Assembly: GCF_009739515.1 (NCBI RefSeq)
Contig: NZ_CP046535.1
Span: 2,232,001-2,296,000, forward strand
Length of the DNA: 64,000 nucleotides
Reading direction: 5' to 3'
Source of the DNA: Sphingomonas profundi
GTDB lineage: Bacteria > Pseudomonadota > Alphaproteobacteria > Sphingomonadales > Sphingomonadaceae
Position numbers and translations under genes: made by a program. Under the pieces are notes generated by a model that saw nothing but the letters and a program-made list of their open reading frames with translations, searched no databases and had not been told where the DNA came from. Positions 16,600 through 25,913 of the stretch are shown here, one piece after another (position 1 is the first letter of the stretch; each line of letters opens with the position of its first letter).

Positions 16600-17970
16600 T
16601 CAGTCGAACGGGTTCTTCGGCGCGCGCAGGGTGAGGCGCACCGGCACCGCCCCGAAGCCGAGATCGCGGCGGATACCGTTCACCAGATAGCGGCGGTAGC
16701 TTTCCGGCAGCTGATCCACCCGCGTGCCGAACAGGATGAAGCCGGGCGGCCGCGTCTTGGCCTGGGTGAGATAGCGCAGCTTGATCCGCTTGCCGCCGGG
16801 CGCCGGCGGCGGGTTGGCCTCGATCGCCTTCTCGAACCAGCGGTTCAGCTGGCCGGTCGAGACCCGCTTGGACCAGGCGTCGCGCGTCTCGAACGCGGCG
16901 GCGAGCAGCTGGTCCACGCCGCGCCCGGTGGCGGCGGAGACGGTGAGCAGGGGCAGGCCCTTCACCTGCGCCAGCCCCTCGTCCAAGGCGGCGCGCACGC
17001 CCTGGAACAGGCTCGGCGGATGCTCGGCCACGTCCCACTTGTTCAGCGCGATCAGCAGCGCGCGGCCCTCCTGCAGCACCTTGTCGGCGATGCGCAGGTC
17101 CTGCGCCTCCAGCCCCAGGGTGGCGTCCAGCAGCAGCACCACCACCTCGGCGAAGTCCACCGCGTGCAGCGCATCGGCAACGGAGAGCTTCTCCAGCTTG
17201 TCCTGCACCTTGGCCTTCTTGCGCAGCCCGGCGGTGTCGATCAGCCGCACCGGCCGGATCTCGCCGTCGGGCGCGTGCCAGTCCCAGTCGATCGCGATCG
17301 AATCGCGGGTGATGCCCGCCTCCGGCCCGGTGATCATCCGCTCCTCGCCCAGGATGCGGTTCACGAGGGTGGACTTGCCCGCGTTCGGCCGGCCGACGAT
17401 CGCCAGCTTCAGCGGGCCGCCCTCCTCCGGCTCCTCCTCGGCGGGTTCGGCATCGTCATGCTCGATAAAGGGGCGCAGCGATTCGAACAGGTCGACCAGC
17501 CCCTCGCCATGCTCGGCGCTGAACGGCACCGGATCGCCAAAGCCCAGCCCGAACGCCTCCAGCACGCCGCCCTCGCCCGCCTTGCCCTCGGCCTTGTTGG
17601 CCAGCAGCACCACCGGCGTCTCGCCGTCGCGCAGCCAGCGGGCGATCTCCTCGTCCAGCGGCAGGATTCCGGCGCGCGCGTCGATCATGAACAGGGCCAC
17701 GTCGGCGGTGCTGACGGCGGCCTGGGTCTGCTGGCGCATCCGGCCGGGCAGCGTATCGGGATCCTCATCCTCGAAGCCGGCGGTGTCGACGATGCGGAAG
17801 TCCAGGCCGAGCAGCTGCGCATCGCCCTCGCGGCGATCGCGCGTCACGCCCGGGCGATCGTCCACCAGCGCCAGGCGCTTGCCGACGAGGCGGTTGAACA
17901 GGGTCGACTTGCCGACGTTCGGGCGGCCGACGATGGCGACGGTGCGGTGGCGGGACGAAGGATGGGACAT
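16600..17970 (-). CDS. der: Ribosome-assembly GTPase Der (EngA)
   Basis: 456 residues with two tandem GTPase domains and a C-terminal KH-like domain, the diagnostic Der architecture. G1 motifs: GRPNVGKST at about 14-22 and GRPNAGKST near 190; G3 motifs DTAGFED and DTAGLRKK; G4 motifs NKAE and NKWD. An acidic linker (EHDDAEPAEEEPEEGG) separates the G domains. It is essential for 50S subunit maturation. On this strand the chromosome reads yfgM-like, bamB, then der, the same order as in many proteobacteria, but here a small HTH gene on the opposite strand is wedged between bamB and der. Confidence 0.97.
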   Translation of the reverse strand: MSHPSSRHRTVAIVGRPNVGKSTLFNRLVGKRLALVDDRPGVTRDRREGDAQLLGLDFRIVDTAGFEDEDPDTLPGRMRQQTQAAVSTADVALFMIDARAGILPLDEEIARWLRDGETPVVLLANKAEGKAGEGGVLEAFGLGFGDPVPFSAEHGEGLVDLFESLRPFIEHDDAEPAEEEPEEGGPLKLAIVGRPNAGKSTLVNRILGEERMITGPEAGITRDSIAIDWDWHAPDGEIRPVRLIDTAGLRKKAKVQDKLEKLSVADALHAVDFAEVVVLLLDATLGLEAQDLRIADKVLQEGRALLIALNKWDVAEHPPSLFQGVRAALDEGLAQVKGLPLLTVSAATGRGVDQLLAAAFETRDAWSKRVSTGQLNRWFEKAIEANPPPAPGGKRIKLRYLTQAKTRPPGFILFGTRVDQLPESYRRYLVNGIRRDLGFGAVPVRLTLRAPKNPFD

Positions 17971-18115
17971 GGCGCCGCTCTAGTCGCTGGAGCGCATCCG
18001 CGCGAGTCGCTTGGCCGCCGCCGGCCGATCGCACCGATTTCGAGCAGGATCGTCGACCGCCCGGCCGGGAAGGCGGTTATCGGACGGAGCTGTAGCTTTA
18101 TCCCGGAGAAACCGA

Positions 18116-18322
18116 ATGCAGCTTGCCTCGATGCACCGCGAAGACGTGAAGGCCGCCCTGCGCAAGAGCTTCGGCTCCATCTTCGCCTTCGAGCGGGCGC
18201 ACGATCTGCCGCGCAAGTCGGTCAGCGATGTGCTGCGCGGCCGGCCCAACCAGCGCGTCACCTCGGCGATCCAGCAGGCGCTCGATCGGCCGGCGCCAGG
18301 CAATCAGCGGCTCACGCGCTGA
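18116..18322 (+). CDS. Ner-like winged-helix DNA-binding protein (small)
   Basis: 68 residues, ATG 18116 behind CCGGAGAAACCG. The sequence MHREDVKAALRKSFGSIFAFERAHDLPRKSV and SDVLRGRPNQRVTSAIQQAL matches the Ner/Nlp type of lambda-repressor-like helix-turn-helix: first helix ED(V/I)KAALR, helix-turn-helix over AFERAHDLPRKSVSDVLRG. Such proteins were first known from Mu-like phages but small chromosomal copies are common in alphaproteobacteria. It is divergent from der and convergent with bamB (18 bp). Likely a small cytoplasmic repressor; targets unknown. Confidence 0.75.
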   Translation: MQLASMHREDVKAALRKSFGSIFAFERAHDLPRKSVSDVLRGRPNQRVTSAIQQALDRPAPGNQRLTR

Positions 18323-18340
18323 TCGGCGGCGGCCGGTCCG

Positions 18341-19663
18341 TCAGCGCCAGGCGGTCAGATGGCCCTCATTGTCCAGCAGGAACAATGTCTGGCTCGCCAC
18401 CACGGGGGAGAGGAACACCGGCGCGCCGGCCTTGCCGGTGGAGAGCAGCTTGCCATCCGCCGTCGCGACGTTGGCGAGCTGCCCCTCGGAACTGGCGAGG
18501 ATCAGGCGGTCGCCGGCCAGCACCGGCCCGGTCCAGCTGATCGTGCCCTTCTTCGGCTTGTCGTCGCGATAGCGTCGCAGCTGCGACATCCAGCGCACCT
18601 TGCCGGTGGTGCGGGCGATGCAGAGCAGCTTCGCCTCGTCCGTCACCACGAACAACCAGTCGCCGGCCACCCAGGGGGTGGAGATGCCGGCGACGTTCAG
18701 CTCCCACAGGCGCTGGCCGGTCGTCAGCTCCAGCGCCACCATGCGGCCGCCCTGGCCCACGGCGTAGACCCGGCCGGCATCGATCACCGGATCGGCGTCG
18801 ATGTCGGAGAGGCTGGCGACGGCGGTGGAGATGCTGGTGCGGGAGAGCGCATCCTGCCACACGCTGCGGCCATTCTCGTAGCGGTAGGCGTTGAGCTCGC
18901 CGGAGGAGAAGCCGGCCACCACCGTGCCCTGCGCGGCGGCGGGCGCGGCCACGCCGAACACGCCGGCCAGCTCCAGCGTGCCCGCCTCGTTCCACAGCGT
19001 GCTGCCGTCGCTGGCCTTCAGGGCGAACAGCTGATTGTCCTGGCTGACGACGTAGAGCGTGTCGTTGGCGATCGTCGGCGCCCCGCGCAGCGGCCCGCCC
19101 GGCCGCTTCTTCCACAGGATGCTGCCGCTGGTCGCATCCAGCGCCGCCACGTCGCCGACGCCGTTGGTGGCGTAGAGCCGGCCATTGTCGAAGCTGACGC
19201 CGCCGCCGAAGCGGGACGACTTGCTCTTGTCGTCGGCCCCGGTGGCGGTGGCCCACGCCTCCTTGCCGTCCGCCACGCGGAAGGCGTGGACGACGGCGTT
19301 CACGTCGATCACGTACACCGTGTCGCCGGAGACGACCGGGGAGGCGGCCAGCCGCTCCTTGGCGGTGCTGCCGGCGATCCGCACGGACCAGGCGGGCTTC
19401 AGCTCCAGCCCGATCGCCAGGCTGCCCATCGATTTGGCGGCGTTGCCGCCGGGCTGCGTCCAGTCGCCGTTGATCGATCCGGCCGGCAGGTCCACCGGCG
19501 TGTCGGCCAGCGAGGGATCCACCTCGGCGCCGGTCTCGGCGTTCAGCACCGGCATCCGCTCGCCCAGCACCGGCGTCTTGGGCTTCTTCTCGCCGCCGCC
19601 GCCGAAGATGCTGCAACCGCTGAGCGACGCCAGGAGCGCCAGCCCGATCACGAAACGCTTCAT
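18341..19663 (-). CDS. bamB: Outer-membrane protein assembly factor BamB (lipoprotein, beta-propeller)
   Basis: 440 residues from ATG 19663. Lipoprotein signal with lipobox LASLSGC (C17 is lipidated), followed by a low-complexity linker and then PQQ-type beta-propeller repeats (WATATGADDKSKSSRFGGGVSFDNGRLYATNG, GAPTIANDTLYVVSQDNQLFAL, GRVYAVGQGGRMVALELTTG and so on to LLDNEGHLTAWR). It supports the BamA complex in outer-membrane protein insertion from the periplasmic side. The next upstream gene ends 4 bp before it (yfgM-like), so the two are co-transcribed. Confidence 0.93.
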   Translation of the reverse strand: MKRFVIGLALLASLSGCSIFGGGGEKKPKTPVLGERMPVLNAETGAEVDPSLADTPVDLPAGSINGDWTQPGGNAAKSMGSLAIGLELKPAWSVRIAGSTAKERLAASPVVSGDTVYVIDVNAVVHAFRVADGKEAWATATGADDKSKSSRFGGGVSFDNGRLYATNGVGDVAALDATSGSILWKKRPGGPLRGAPTIANDTLYVVSQDNQLFALKASDGSTLWNEAGTLELAGVFGVAAPAAAQGTVVAGFSSGELNAYRYENGRSVWQDALSRTSISTAVASLSDIDADPVIDAGRVYAVGQGGRMVALELTTGQRLWELNVAGISTPWVAGDWLFVVTDEAKLLCIARTTGKVRWMSQLRRYRDDKPKKGTISWTGPVLAGDRLILASSEGQLANVATADGKLLSTGKAGAPVFLSPVVASQTLFLLDNEGHLTAWR

Positions 19664-19667
19664 CCGC

Positions 19668-20384
19668 TTATTCCCCAGCCGACCGGATCGCGCCGGCCGC
19701 CGCCGGCTGCGCCACCGCATCCACCCCCAGCAGCCCCGCCAGCCGCATCGCCCGCGTGCGGATCGTCTCCGGCACGTCCTTGTCCTTGGCCATCGCGGCG
19801 AACAGCGGGCCGGCCAGCTCGTTCTTGCCCATCTTCTGATAGGCGAGGCCGACGAGCTCGCCGGCGCTGCCGAACCACGGATTGCCGGAAACCGCCAGCG
19901 GCCGCAGCCGCGCGATCACGGTGGCGGGCGGCAGGCTGTCATACTCCACCGCCGTCTGCCGGATCAGCGCCAGATCGCGGAACGGTTTGGCCAGCCCGGC
20001 GTCGCCGGCGATCGCGGCATATTGCGCGGCGGCCGTCTTGTCGTCGCCCTTGTCCAGCGCCAGCGCGGCGGTGGTGAGCCGGGCGGTGGCGCGATACCCG
20101 TCGATCCCGCTGGTCGAGAGCTGCGCCAGCACCGGCTCCGCCGCCGGCCGCTTGTTGTCGCTGATGTCGCGCAGGGCGCCGCTCAGGCGCTCACCGGCGA
20201 GACCCGCCTGCTCGGCCTGGCGATGCTGCCAATAGAGGTAGCCGGCGAAGGCGACGAGCCCGACGACCACCGCAGCCGCCACCAGGCGGCCATAACGCCG
20301 CCAGAAACTGCCGAGCTGCTCGCGCCGCAGCTCCTCGTCCACTTCGCGGAAGAACGTCTCTTCATTCTGGGGCGTGAGGGCCAC
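19668..20384 (-). CDS. YfgM-like tetratricopeptide membrane protein
   Basis: 238 residues. Cytoplasmic N-terminus (EETFFREVDEELRREQLGSFWRRYGR), one membrane helix at about 33-52 (LVAAAVVVGLVAFAGYLYW), then a periplasmic helical region with TPR-like repeats (ALALDKGDDKTAAAQYAAIAG; GLAYQKMGKNELAGPLFAAMAK). This is the ancillary SecYEG-associated / YfgM type of protein, which links the translocon to periplasmic chaperones. Immediately upstream of bamB, as in other proteobacteria. The 77 bases upstream before panB contain the likely promoter; nothing else is seen there. Confidence 0.85.
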   Translation of the reverse strand: MALTPQNEETFFREVDEELRREQLGSFWRRYGRLVAAAVVVGLVAFAGYLYWQHRQAEQAGLAGERLSGALRDISDNKRPAAEPVLAQLSTSGIDGYRATARLTTAALALDKGDDKTAAAQYAAIAGDAGLAKPFRDLALIRQTAVEYDSLPPATVIARLRPLAVSGNPWFGSAGELVGLAYQKMGKNELAGPLFAAMAKDKDVPETIRTRAMRLAGLLGVDAVAQPAAAGAIRSAGE

Positions 20385-20461
20385 GCATGATCTCCACAGG
20401 CATCGGGGCGCGACCGCGCATCGCCCCCCTTAGACGCAGGCCGACCTGAACGAAAGCTGGT

Positions 20462-21334
20462 TCAGCCCTTCGCCCGGTAGGTTTGATCCGCCGTGGGAAA
20501 CGTGCGCGCGCGCACGTCGGCGGCGTAGCGGCCGGCCGTCTCGGCGATGCGCTGGCCGAGCTCGTCATATTTCTTCACGAAGCGCGGCACCCGATCGAAC
20601 ATGCCGAGCATGTCGTCCACCACCAGCACCTGCCCGTCGCACTCGGCCGAGGCGCCGATGCCGATCGTCGGGCAGGCCACCGCCGCGGTGATGGCGGTGG
20701 CGATCGGCTCCAGCACGCCCTCGATCACCATGGCGAAGCAGCCGGCCTCCGCCACCGCCGTCGCATCCGCCATGATCTTGCCCGCCTCCGCCTCGCTGCG
20801 GCCGCGCGCGCCATAGCCGCCCAGCGCGTTCACCGCCTGCGGGGTGAGGCCGACATGCGCCATCACCGGGATGCCGCGCGCCGACAGGAAGGCGATCGTC
20901 GCCGCCATCGCCTGCCCGCCCTCCAGCTTCACGGCGGCGGCGCCCGTCTCCTTCAGCAGCCGCGCGGCGCTGAGGAACGCCTGCTCGGGCGAGGCCTCGT
21001 AGCTGCCGAACGGCATGTCGATCACGACCAGGCTGTGCCAGCTGCCGCGCGTGACGGCGGCGCCGTGGGCCGCCATCATCTCCATGCTGACGGGCACGGT
21101 GGAAGGCAGGCCGTAGATCACCTGGCCCAGCGAATCGCCCACCAGCAGGATGTCGCAGTGCGGATCGAGCAGCTGCGCCATGCGCACGGTGTAGGCGGTC
21201 AGCATCACCAGCGGCTCGGCCGTGACGCCGTTCTGCTTGCGGGCGCGGATCGCCGGCACCGTCATCCGCTTCATCGGTGCGGGCGTGGGGTTGGCGCGGC
21301 TGGTGGCGGTGTCGATGGTGTAGGTGGTGGACAT
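20462..21334 (-). CDS. panB: 3-methyl-2-oxobutanoate hydroxymethyltransferase
   Basis: 290 residues. PanB signature blocks: [43 protein letters not shown] with the metal-binding aspartate, [43 protein letters not shown] and [22 protein letters not shown]. It transfers a hydroxymethyl group from methylene-tetrahydrofolate to 2-oxoisovalerate, the first committed step of pantothenate and hence CoA synthesis. No other pan genes are adjacent. An N-terminal 25-residue extension before MKRMTVPAI is unusual; the start could be the later ATG. Confidence 0.96.
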   Translation of the reverse strand: MSTTYTIDTATSRANPTPAPMKRMTVPAIRARKQNGVTAEPLVMLTAYTVRMAQLLDPHCDILLVGDSLGQVIYGLPSTVPVSMEMMAAHGAAVTRGSWHSLVVIDMPFGSYEASPEQAFLSAARLLKETGAAAVKLEGGQAMAATIAFLSARGIPVMAHVGLTPQAVNALGGYGARGRSEAEAGKIMADATAVAEAGCFAMVIEGVLEPIATAITAAVACPTIGIGASAECDGQVLVVDDMLGMFDRVPRFVKKYDELGQRIAETAGRYAADVRARTFPTADQTYRAKG

Positions 21335-21375
21335 CCGGCCGGTGTAACCGATCCCGGCCGGCGCGGGGAAGGATC

Positions 21376-21909
21376 TTAGCGACCCAGTTGCCGCACCGCC
21401 GCGTCATTCCCCTGCCCAGCCGCCACCGATGCCGCCGTGTTGCCGGCGCGATCGACCGCGCCCGCATCAGCGCCGGCGGCCTTCAGCATCTCGATCTGCC
21501 GGGTGCGGCCGAACAGGGCGGCCATCATCAGCGCCGTCTGCCCGGCCTTGTTGCGCGCGTTCACGTCGCACCCGGCGCGCAGCAGCCGCGCGGCGATCGG
21601 GTCATAGCCCTTGAAGGCGACGCCCATCTGCGCGGTGTTGCCCTGATCGCGATCCGGCAGGCACGGATCGGCCTTGGCGGCGATCAGCGCCTCCACGGTA
21701 TCGAGGTGATCGTTATAGGCGGCGAGGATCAGGGCGGTGAAGCCGCGCGGATCGCGGGCGTCCACATCCACCCCGCTCGCCGCCAGCGGCGCGATCAGAT
21801 CGGTGCGGCCCAGCCGCGCGGCCTCGAACAGCAGTTGCTGCCGGCGCGCGGGCGGCGGCAGAGCGGGCGCGGCGGCCGCCGTGGCCGCCGCGATCATCAG
21901 TGCGAGCAT
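21376..21909 (-). CDS. Exported ankyrin-repeat protein paired with catalase
   Basis: 177 residues from ATG 21909, chosen because GGGAGAG lies seven bases upstream; a GTG 15 bases further out is possible. N-terminal hydrophobic alanine-rich segment ([16 protein letters not shown]) looks like a signal peptide. Four ankyrin repeats follow ([82 protein letters not shown]). It lies 70 bp downstream of the exported catalase. In Pseudomonas an ankyrin protein encoded behind katB is needed for full catalase activity and peroxide resistance; the same pairing suggests the same job in the periplasm. Confidence 0.87.
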   Translation of the reverse strand: MLALMIAAATAAAAPALPPPARRQQLLFEAARLGRTDLIAPLAASGVDVDARDPRGFTALILAAYNDHLDTVEALIAAKADPCLPDRDQGNTAQMGVAFKGYDPIAARLLRAGCDVNARNKAGQTALMMAALFGRTRQIEMLKAAGADAGAVDRAGNTAASVAAGQGNDAAVRQLGR

Positions 21910-21928
21910 GTCGGGCTCTCCCACGAAT

Positions 21929-21960
21929 GGCCCGGCGCGCGAGGGGAAGCGCGCCGGGCC
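21929..21960 (-). terminator. Perfect 12-bp inverted repeat between catalase and ankyrin genes
   Basis: Arms 21929-21940 (GGCCCGGCGCGC) and 21949-21960 are exact complements, separated by eight bases. In the catalase-ankyrin transcript this makes a very stable hairpin just before the ankyrin ribosome-binding site. There is no U-tract after it, so it may be a partial terminator or an mRNA-stability element setting the ratio of the two proteins. Confidence 0.55.
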
Positions 21961-21978
21961 GGTGCGACCCTTGGCGGG

Positions 21979-23685
21979 TCAGTTGGCCGAGGCGACCTGC
22001 TGCTGCGGGTTCGCGGCCTTATACTCGTCGATGGCCTTGTTCACCTCGGCCATCGGCACGTTCACCGCCTTGGCCAGCCGCGTGCCGAAATCCCGGTCCG
22101 CCTGCGTGAAGTAGCTGACCATGATCGTCTTGGTCCGCGCGGAGGTGACGACGTTCAGGTCGCCGGCCAGGTTCTTGACGAGGTCCGCCTTGTCCTGCGG
22201 CTTCAGTGCCCGGTAGAAGGCGCCGGCCTGCGCGAAGTTGTCGGTCTTCGCGATCGGCTTGGCATCCACCAGCCCCGACACCTCGTAGGTCGACTGGCGA
22301 TACTGGTCCGCCGTGGCCTTCGCCGCCGTGGCCGCCGGGAAGTAGTTGACGTCGCTCTTGCGCTCCGCCTGATCGAGCTGGCCGAACTGGTTGTTGTTCG
22401 TCACCGCCACCAGCGGCCGGTTGACCGGCAGCTGCTGCACGTTGGCGCCGACGCGATAACGCTGGGTATCGGCATAGGAGAACAGCCGCCCCTGCAGCAT
22501 GCGATCCGGCGACGCCTCGATCCCGGGCACCATGTTCGAAGGGGCGAAGGCCGACTGCTCGGTATATTCGAAGAAGCTGTCGGGCACCTTGTTCAGCGTC
22601 ATCTCGCCGATCTTGCGGAACGGCACGCCCAGCCACTCCTTGGTGTCGTCGAACGGATTATAGTCGAGCTTGGCGAACTCGGCCGGGGTCATGGTCTGCA
22701 CCATCAGGTCCCAGGTCGGATAGTTGCCGCGCCCGATCTCCTGGTAGAGATCGTCGGTCAGATAGTTCCACGTGGCCGTCGCCACCTGCGCGCCGTTCAG
22801 GTTGCGAATGCCCTGGCGGCTGATCCAGCGGAACTTGGCGAAGATCGTCTCGCCCTTGGCGTTCACCAGCTTGAAGGCGTGGACGCCGTTGCCGTCCATG
22901 GTGCGGTACGAGGCCGGCGTGCCGAGGTTCGAATAGACGTGCGTCAGCATGTTGGTCGATTCGGGCGTGGCCGAGAAGAAGTCGAAGAAGCGGTTGGGAT
23001 CCTGCTTGTTGGTGATAGGCGACGGCTTCAGCGAGTGGATCATGTCCGGAAACTGGATCGCGTCGCGGATGAAGAAGATCGGCAGGTTGTTGCCGACGAG
23101 ATCCCAATTGCCCTGATCGGTATAGAATTTCGTCGCGAAGCCGCGCGGATCGCGCATGCCTTCCGGGCTACCGGACGGGTGGATCACGGTGGAAAAGCGG
23201 ACGAACACCGGCGTCTTCTTGCCGGCCACGAACAGCGACGCCTTGGTGATGTCGCCCATATCGGCCGTGGCGGTGAACACGCCGCCGGCGCCCGTGCCGC
23301 GCGCGTGGACCACACGCTCCGGCACCCGCTCGCGATCGAAGCGGGCGAGCTTCTCGATCAGCTGGCTGTCTTCCAGCAGCACGGGGCCAGTGTCGCCGGT
23401 CGTCTTGGAATGGCGGTTCTCGCCGATCGGCGCGCCGTTGTCGCGCGTCATCTGCGCCGTGGCGGTGCTGCCGGCATCGCCCTTGGCGTCCACCGTGCCC
23501 GCCACGCCGGCCTGGGCGAGCGGCGGCTTGCCGGCGGAGACGGGCGCCGGCGCCGTGGTCATGCGGGTCTCGGCCTGGGTCGAGGCCGGATCGGCCGTCT
23601 GCGCCGAGGCGGCGACGCCGAGCACCCCGCCCGCCAGCAGTGCCGCCAGCGAAACGCCGCGCCGAAAAATGGTTCCGTAAGACAT
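21979..23685 (-). CDS. katB: Periplasmic monofunctional haem catalase (KatB-type, clade 3)
   Basis: 568 residues from ATG 23685, preceded by GAGGAGGACGATC. A signal peptide (about 28 residues, VSLAALLAGGVLGVAASAQ) and a low-complexity linker precede the catalase fold. Active-site residues: H127 (RVVHARG), N200 (LVGNNLPIFF) and the proximal haem ligand Y404 (RLFSYADTQRYR). It decomposes hydrogen peroxide; the signal peptide places it in the periplasm. The C-terminus lacks the flavodoxin-like domain, so it is a small-subunit catalase with an extended N-terminus. Followed by its ankyrin partner. The 23686-23809 upstream region should hold the promoter; I could not identify an OxyR site. Confidence 0.93.
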   Translation of the reverse strand: MSYGTIFRRGVSLAALLAGGVLGVAASAQTADPASTQAETRMTTAPAPVSAGKPPLAQAGVAGTVDAKGDAGSTATAQMTRDNGAPIGENRHSKTTGDTGPVLLEDSQLIEKLARFDRERVPERVVHARGTGAGGVFTATADMGDITKASLFVAGKKTPVFVRFSTVIHPSGSPEGMRDPRGFATKFYTDQGNWDLVGNNLPIFFIRDAIQFPDMIHSLKPSPITNKQDPNRFFDFFSATPESTNMLTHVYSNLGTPASYRTMDGNGVHAFKLVNAKGETIFAKFRWISRQGIRNLNGAQVATATWNYLTDDLYQEIGRGNYPTWDLMVQTMTPAEFAKLDYNPFDDTKEWLGVPFRKIGEMTLNKVPDSFFEYTEQSAFAPSNMVPGIEASPDRMLQGRLFSYADTQRYRVGANVQQLPVNRPLVAVTNNNQFGQLDQAERKSDVNYFPAATAAKATADQYRQSTYEVSGLVDAKPIAKTDNFAQAGAFYRALKPQDKADLVKNLAGDLNVVTSARTKTIMVSYFTQADRDFGTRLAKAVNVPMAEVNKAIDEYKAANPQQQVASAN

Positions 23686-23809
23686 GATCGTCCTCCTCTG
23701 CCTCGCGCGCCGACCGGCGCGTGCGGGTCGACGCCCGCTGGTGAACGCCCTTCTCGCGCAAAAGGAGGGGCACGGGAAACGAGGTTCCTGCGTCACTCTG
23801 AACGACGGA

Positions 23810-23836
23810 AGCGATCAGCCGGCGCCGCGGCGCAGG
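23810..23836. repeat. 27-bp direct repeat, left copy
   Basis: Identical to 25912-25938. The sequence is the last seven codons' worth of ridA (LRRGAG-stop, read on the minus strand) plus four flanking bases. Here it has no gene attached, so it looks like a leftover or duplicated ridA tail. The pair brackets the S9 peptidase gene. Confidence 0.9.
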
Positions 23837-23948
23837 ATGGAGGGCGGTACGCGCATCAACAACAGGTAGTCTACATCAGCGTCCCGCAGGGCTTTTCGCC
23901 AGCCACGATCCATGCCAGCAAGCCACCATCAGGGGACAGGGGGGATCG

Positions 23949-25913
23949 ATGCGGAAACGGGGACGCGGGCATCGGCTGCTGATCGCGGCGATCGCGACGG
24001 CAAGCGGCGCGAGTGCCGAGATCCCGCTGGACAAGGCCGCGGCGTTGTTCGGCGCGCGACCCTCGGTAGAACAGATCAGCCTCTCGCCAGATGGCGACAA
24101 GGTGGCGATCATCGCGCCCACTACCGGCCCCGGCAACGCCGTGCTGGTCGCCCCGATCCAGGGCGAAGCCAAGCCGATCGCCACCAGCAGCGGCGTGCCG
24201 ATGAAGCTGACGAGCTGCGGCTGGTCGGCGTCCGATCGCCTCGTCTGCCGTCAGCGCGGCGACCTGGAGGGCATATCGTTCAGCCGCATGTTCGGAATGG
24301 ATAGCGACGGCAAACGCCAGCTGCCGCTGGCGCGGCGCTCCTCTGGAGACACCACGCGCATCTCGCAACATGACGGCCGCGTCATCGACTGGATGGCAGG
24401 GAAGGACGGCAGCGTGCTGATGGAGCGCGATTTCGTGCCGGAAATCACAACTGGATCGCACATCAGGAGCGACCGTGGCGGCCTGGGCGTCGAACTCGTC
24501 AATACGCGGACGCTGCAGACAGCGCGGGTGGAGCAGCCGCGCACCAATGCCGCAGGCTATATCGCCGATGGCCGCGGCGACGTGCGCATCATGTGGATCA
24601 ACCAGAACAACGCCGCCGGAATGCTCACCGGGACGACCGACTATTTCTACCGCGACCCCGACGGCAAAGGTCAGTGGCGCAAGCTGACCAGCGACGACGT
24701 GAGCCGCACCGGCTGGCAGCCGATCGCGGTGGATGCCGGGCTGAATGTCGCCTACGCACTTCACCGGCTAAACGGCCGCCTGGCGCTCTACCGCATGAGC
24801 CTCGACGGCAAGGCGACGACGGCACTGGTCTATGCCAATCCGCAGGTCGATGTGGACGATGTGATCCAGGTTGGTCGATCCGCCCGCGTGATCGGCGCCA
24901 GCTATGTCACCGATCGACGCCAGACGATCTTCTTCGACGATGCCTACGCAAAGCTTTCCCGATCGCTCGCCAAGGCAGTGCCCGGCCTGCCGCTCATCAG
25001 CTTCGTCGGTGCCAGCGCGGACGAGAACAGGCTGCTGCTGCGCGCGGGCAGTGATGTGAATCCGGGCGGCTACTACGTGCTGGATCGCGCAGCCAGGGCG
25101 ATGAACCCGATCCTGCTGGAGCGCCCCGGCCTGGAAGGAGAGACGCTGGCGCCGGTTCGCGCCGTCAGCTTTCCCGCCGGAGACGGCACGATGGTGCCGG
25201 CCTACCTCACTCTCCCCGTGGGTGCGACGGCCAAGGGTCTGCCGGCGATCGTGATGCCGCACGGCGGCCCGGCCGCGCGGGACGAGTGGGGCTTCGACTG
25301 GCTTGCCCAGTTCTTCGCCGCCCGCGGCTATGCCGTGCTCCAGCCGAACTTTCGCGGCTCGACGGGCTACGGCGATCAGTGGTTCGTCGACAACGGCTTC
25401 CGCTCCTGGAAGGTGGCGATCGGCGACGTGACCGATGCCGGCCGTTGGCTGGTGCGCGAGGGCACTGCCGATCCTGCCCGGTTGGCGATAGTCGGCTGAT
25501 CCTATGGCGGCTATGCGGCGCTGCAATCGGGCGCCGTCGACCCCGGCCTGTTCAAGGCGATCGTCGCCATCGCGCCGGTCACGGACCTCGCGATGCTGAA
25601 GCGCGAGGCGGAGGGGTTCACCAATGCTCGTATAATGCAAACCTATATCGGCACGGGCCCGCATATCGCCGAAGGCTCGCCGTTGCGCCGCGCGGAGGAG
25701 ATCAAGGCGCCGGTGCTGATGTTCCACGGAGAGAAGGACACCAACGTCGGCGTGGCCGAGAGCCGGGCGATGGACAAGGCATTGAAGGCGGCCGGCGCCC
25801 GCAGCGAGCTCGTGACGTACAGGACGCTCGATCACCAACTGGACGACAGCGCCGTACGCGCCGACATGCTCAGGCGATCGGACCTGTTCCTGCGCGCGGC
25901 GTTGAAGATGTAG
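23949..25913 (+). pseudogene. S9-family serine peptidase (prolyl oligopeptidase / DPP-type), interrupted by an in-frame TGA
   Basis: The frame from ATG 23949 codes for a signal peptide (LLIAAIATASGASAE), an N-terminal beta-propeller-like region and the start of the alpha/beta-hydrolase domain (PAIVMPHGGPAARDEWGFDW, YAVLQPNFRGSTGYGDQW). It stops at TGA 25497-25499 (codon 517), exactly where the Trp of the nucleophile motif G-W-S-Y-G-G is expected; the next codons in the same frame read SYGGYAALQSG and continue for 138 residues to TAG 25911-25913, including the acid (HGEKDTNV) and histidine (TLDHQLDD) regions. One base (TGG to TGA) explains it. As written, the product lacks the catalytic serine. 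Whole-gene length (654 codons) is normal. Base composition looks richer in A/T than neighbours. Could also be a sequencing error. Confidence 0.85.

Noticed and set aside
25497-25499. Selenocysteine codon in the S9 peptidase
   Set aside because: The position is tryptophan in the family, not cysteine or serine, and I see no selenocysteine-type hairpin just after it. A TGG to TGA change is simpler.
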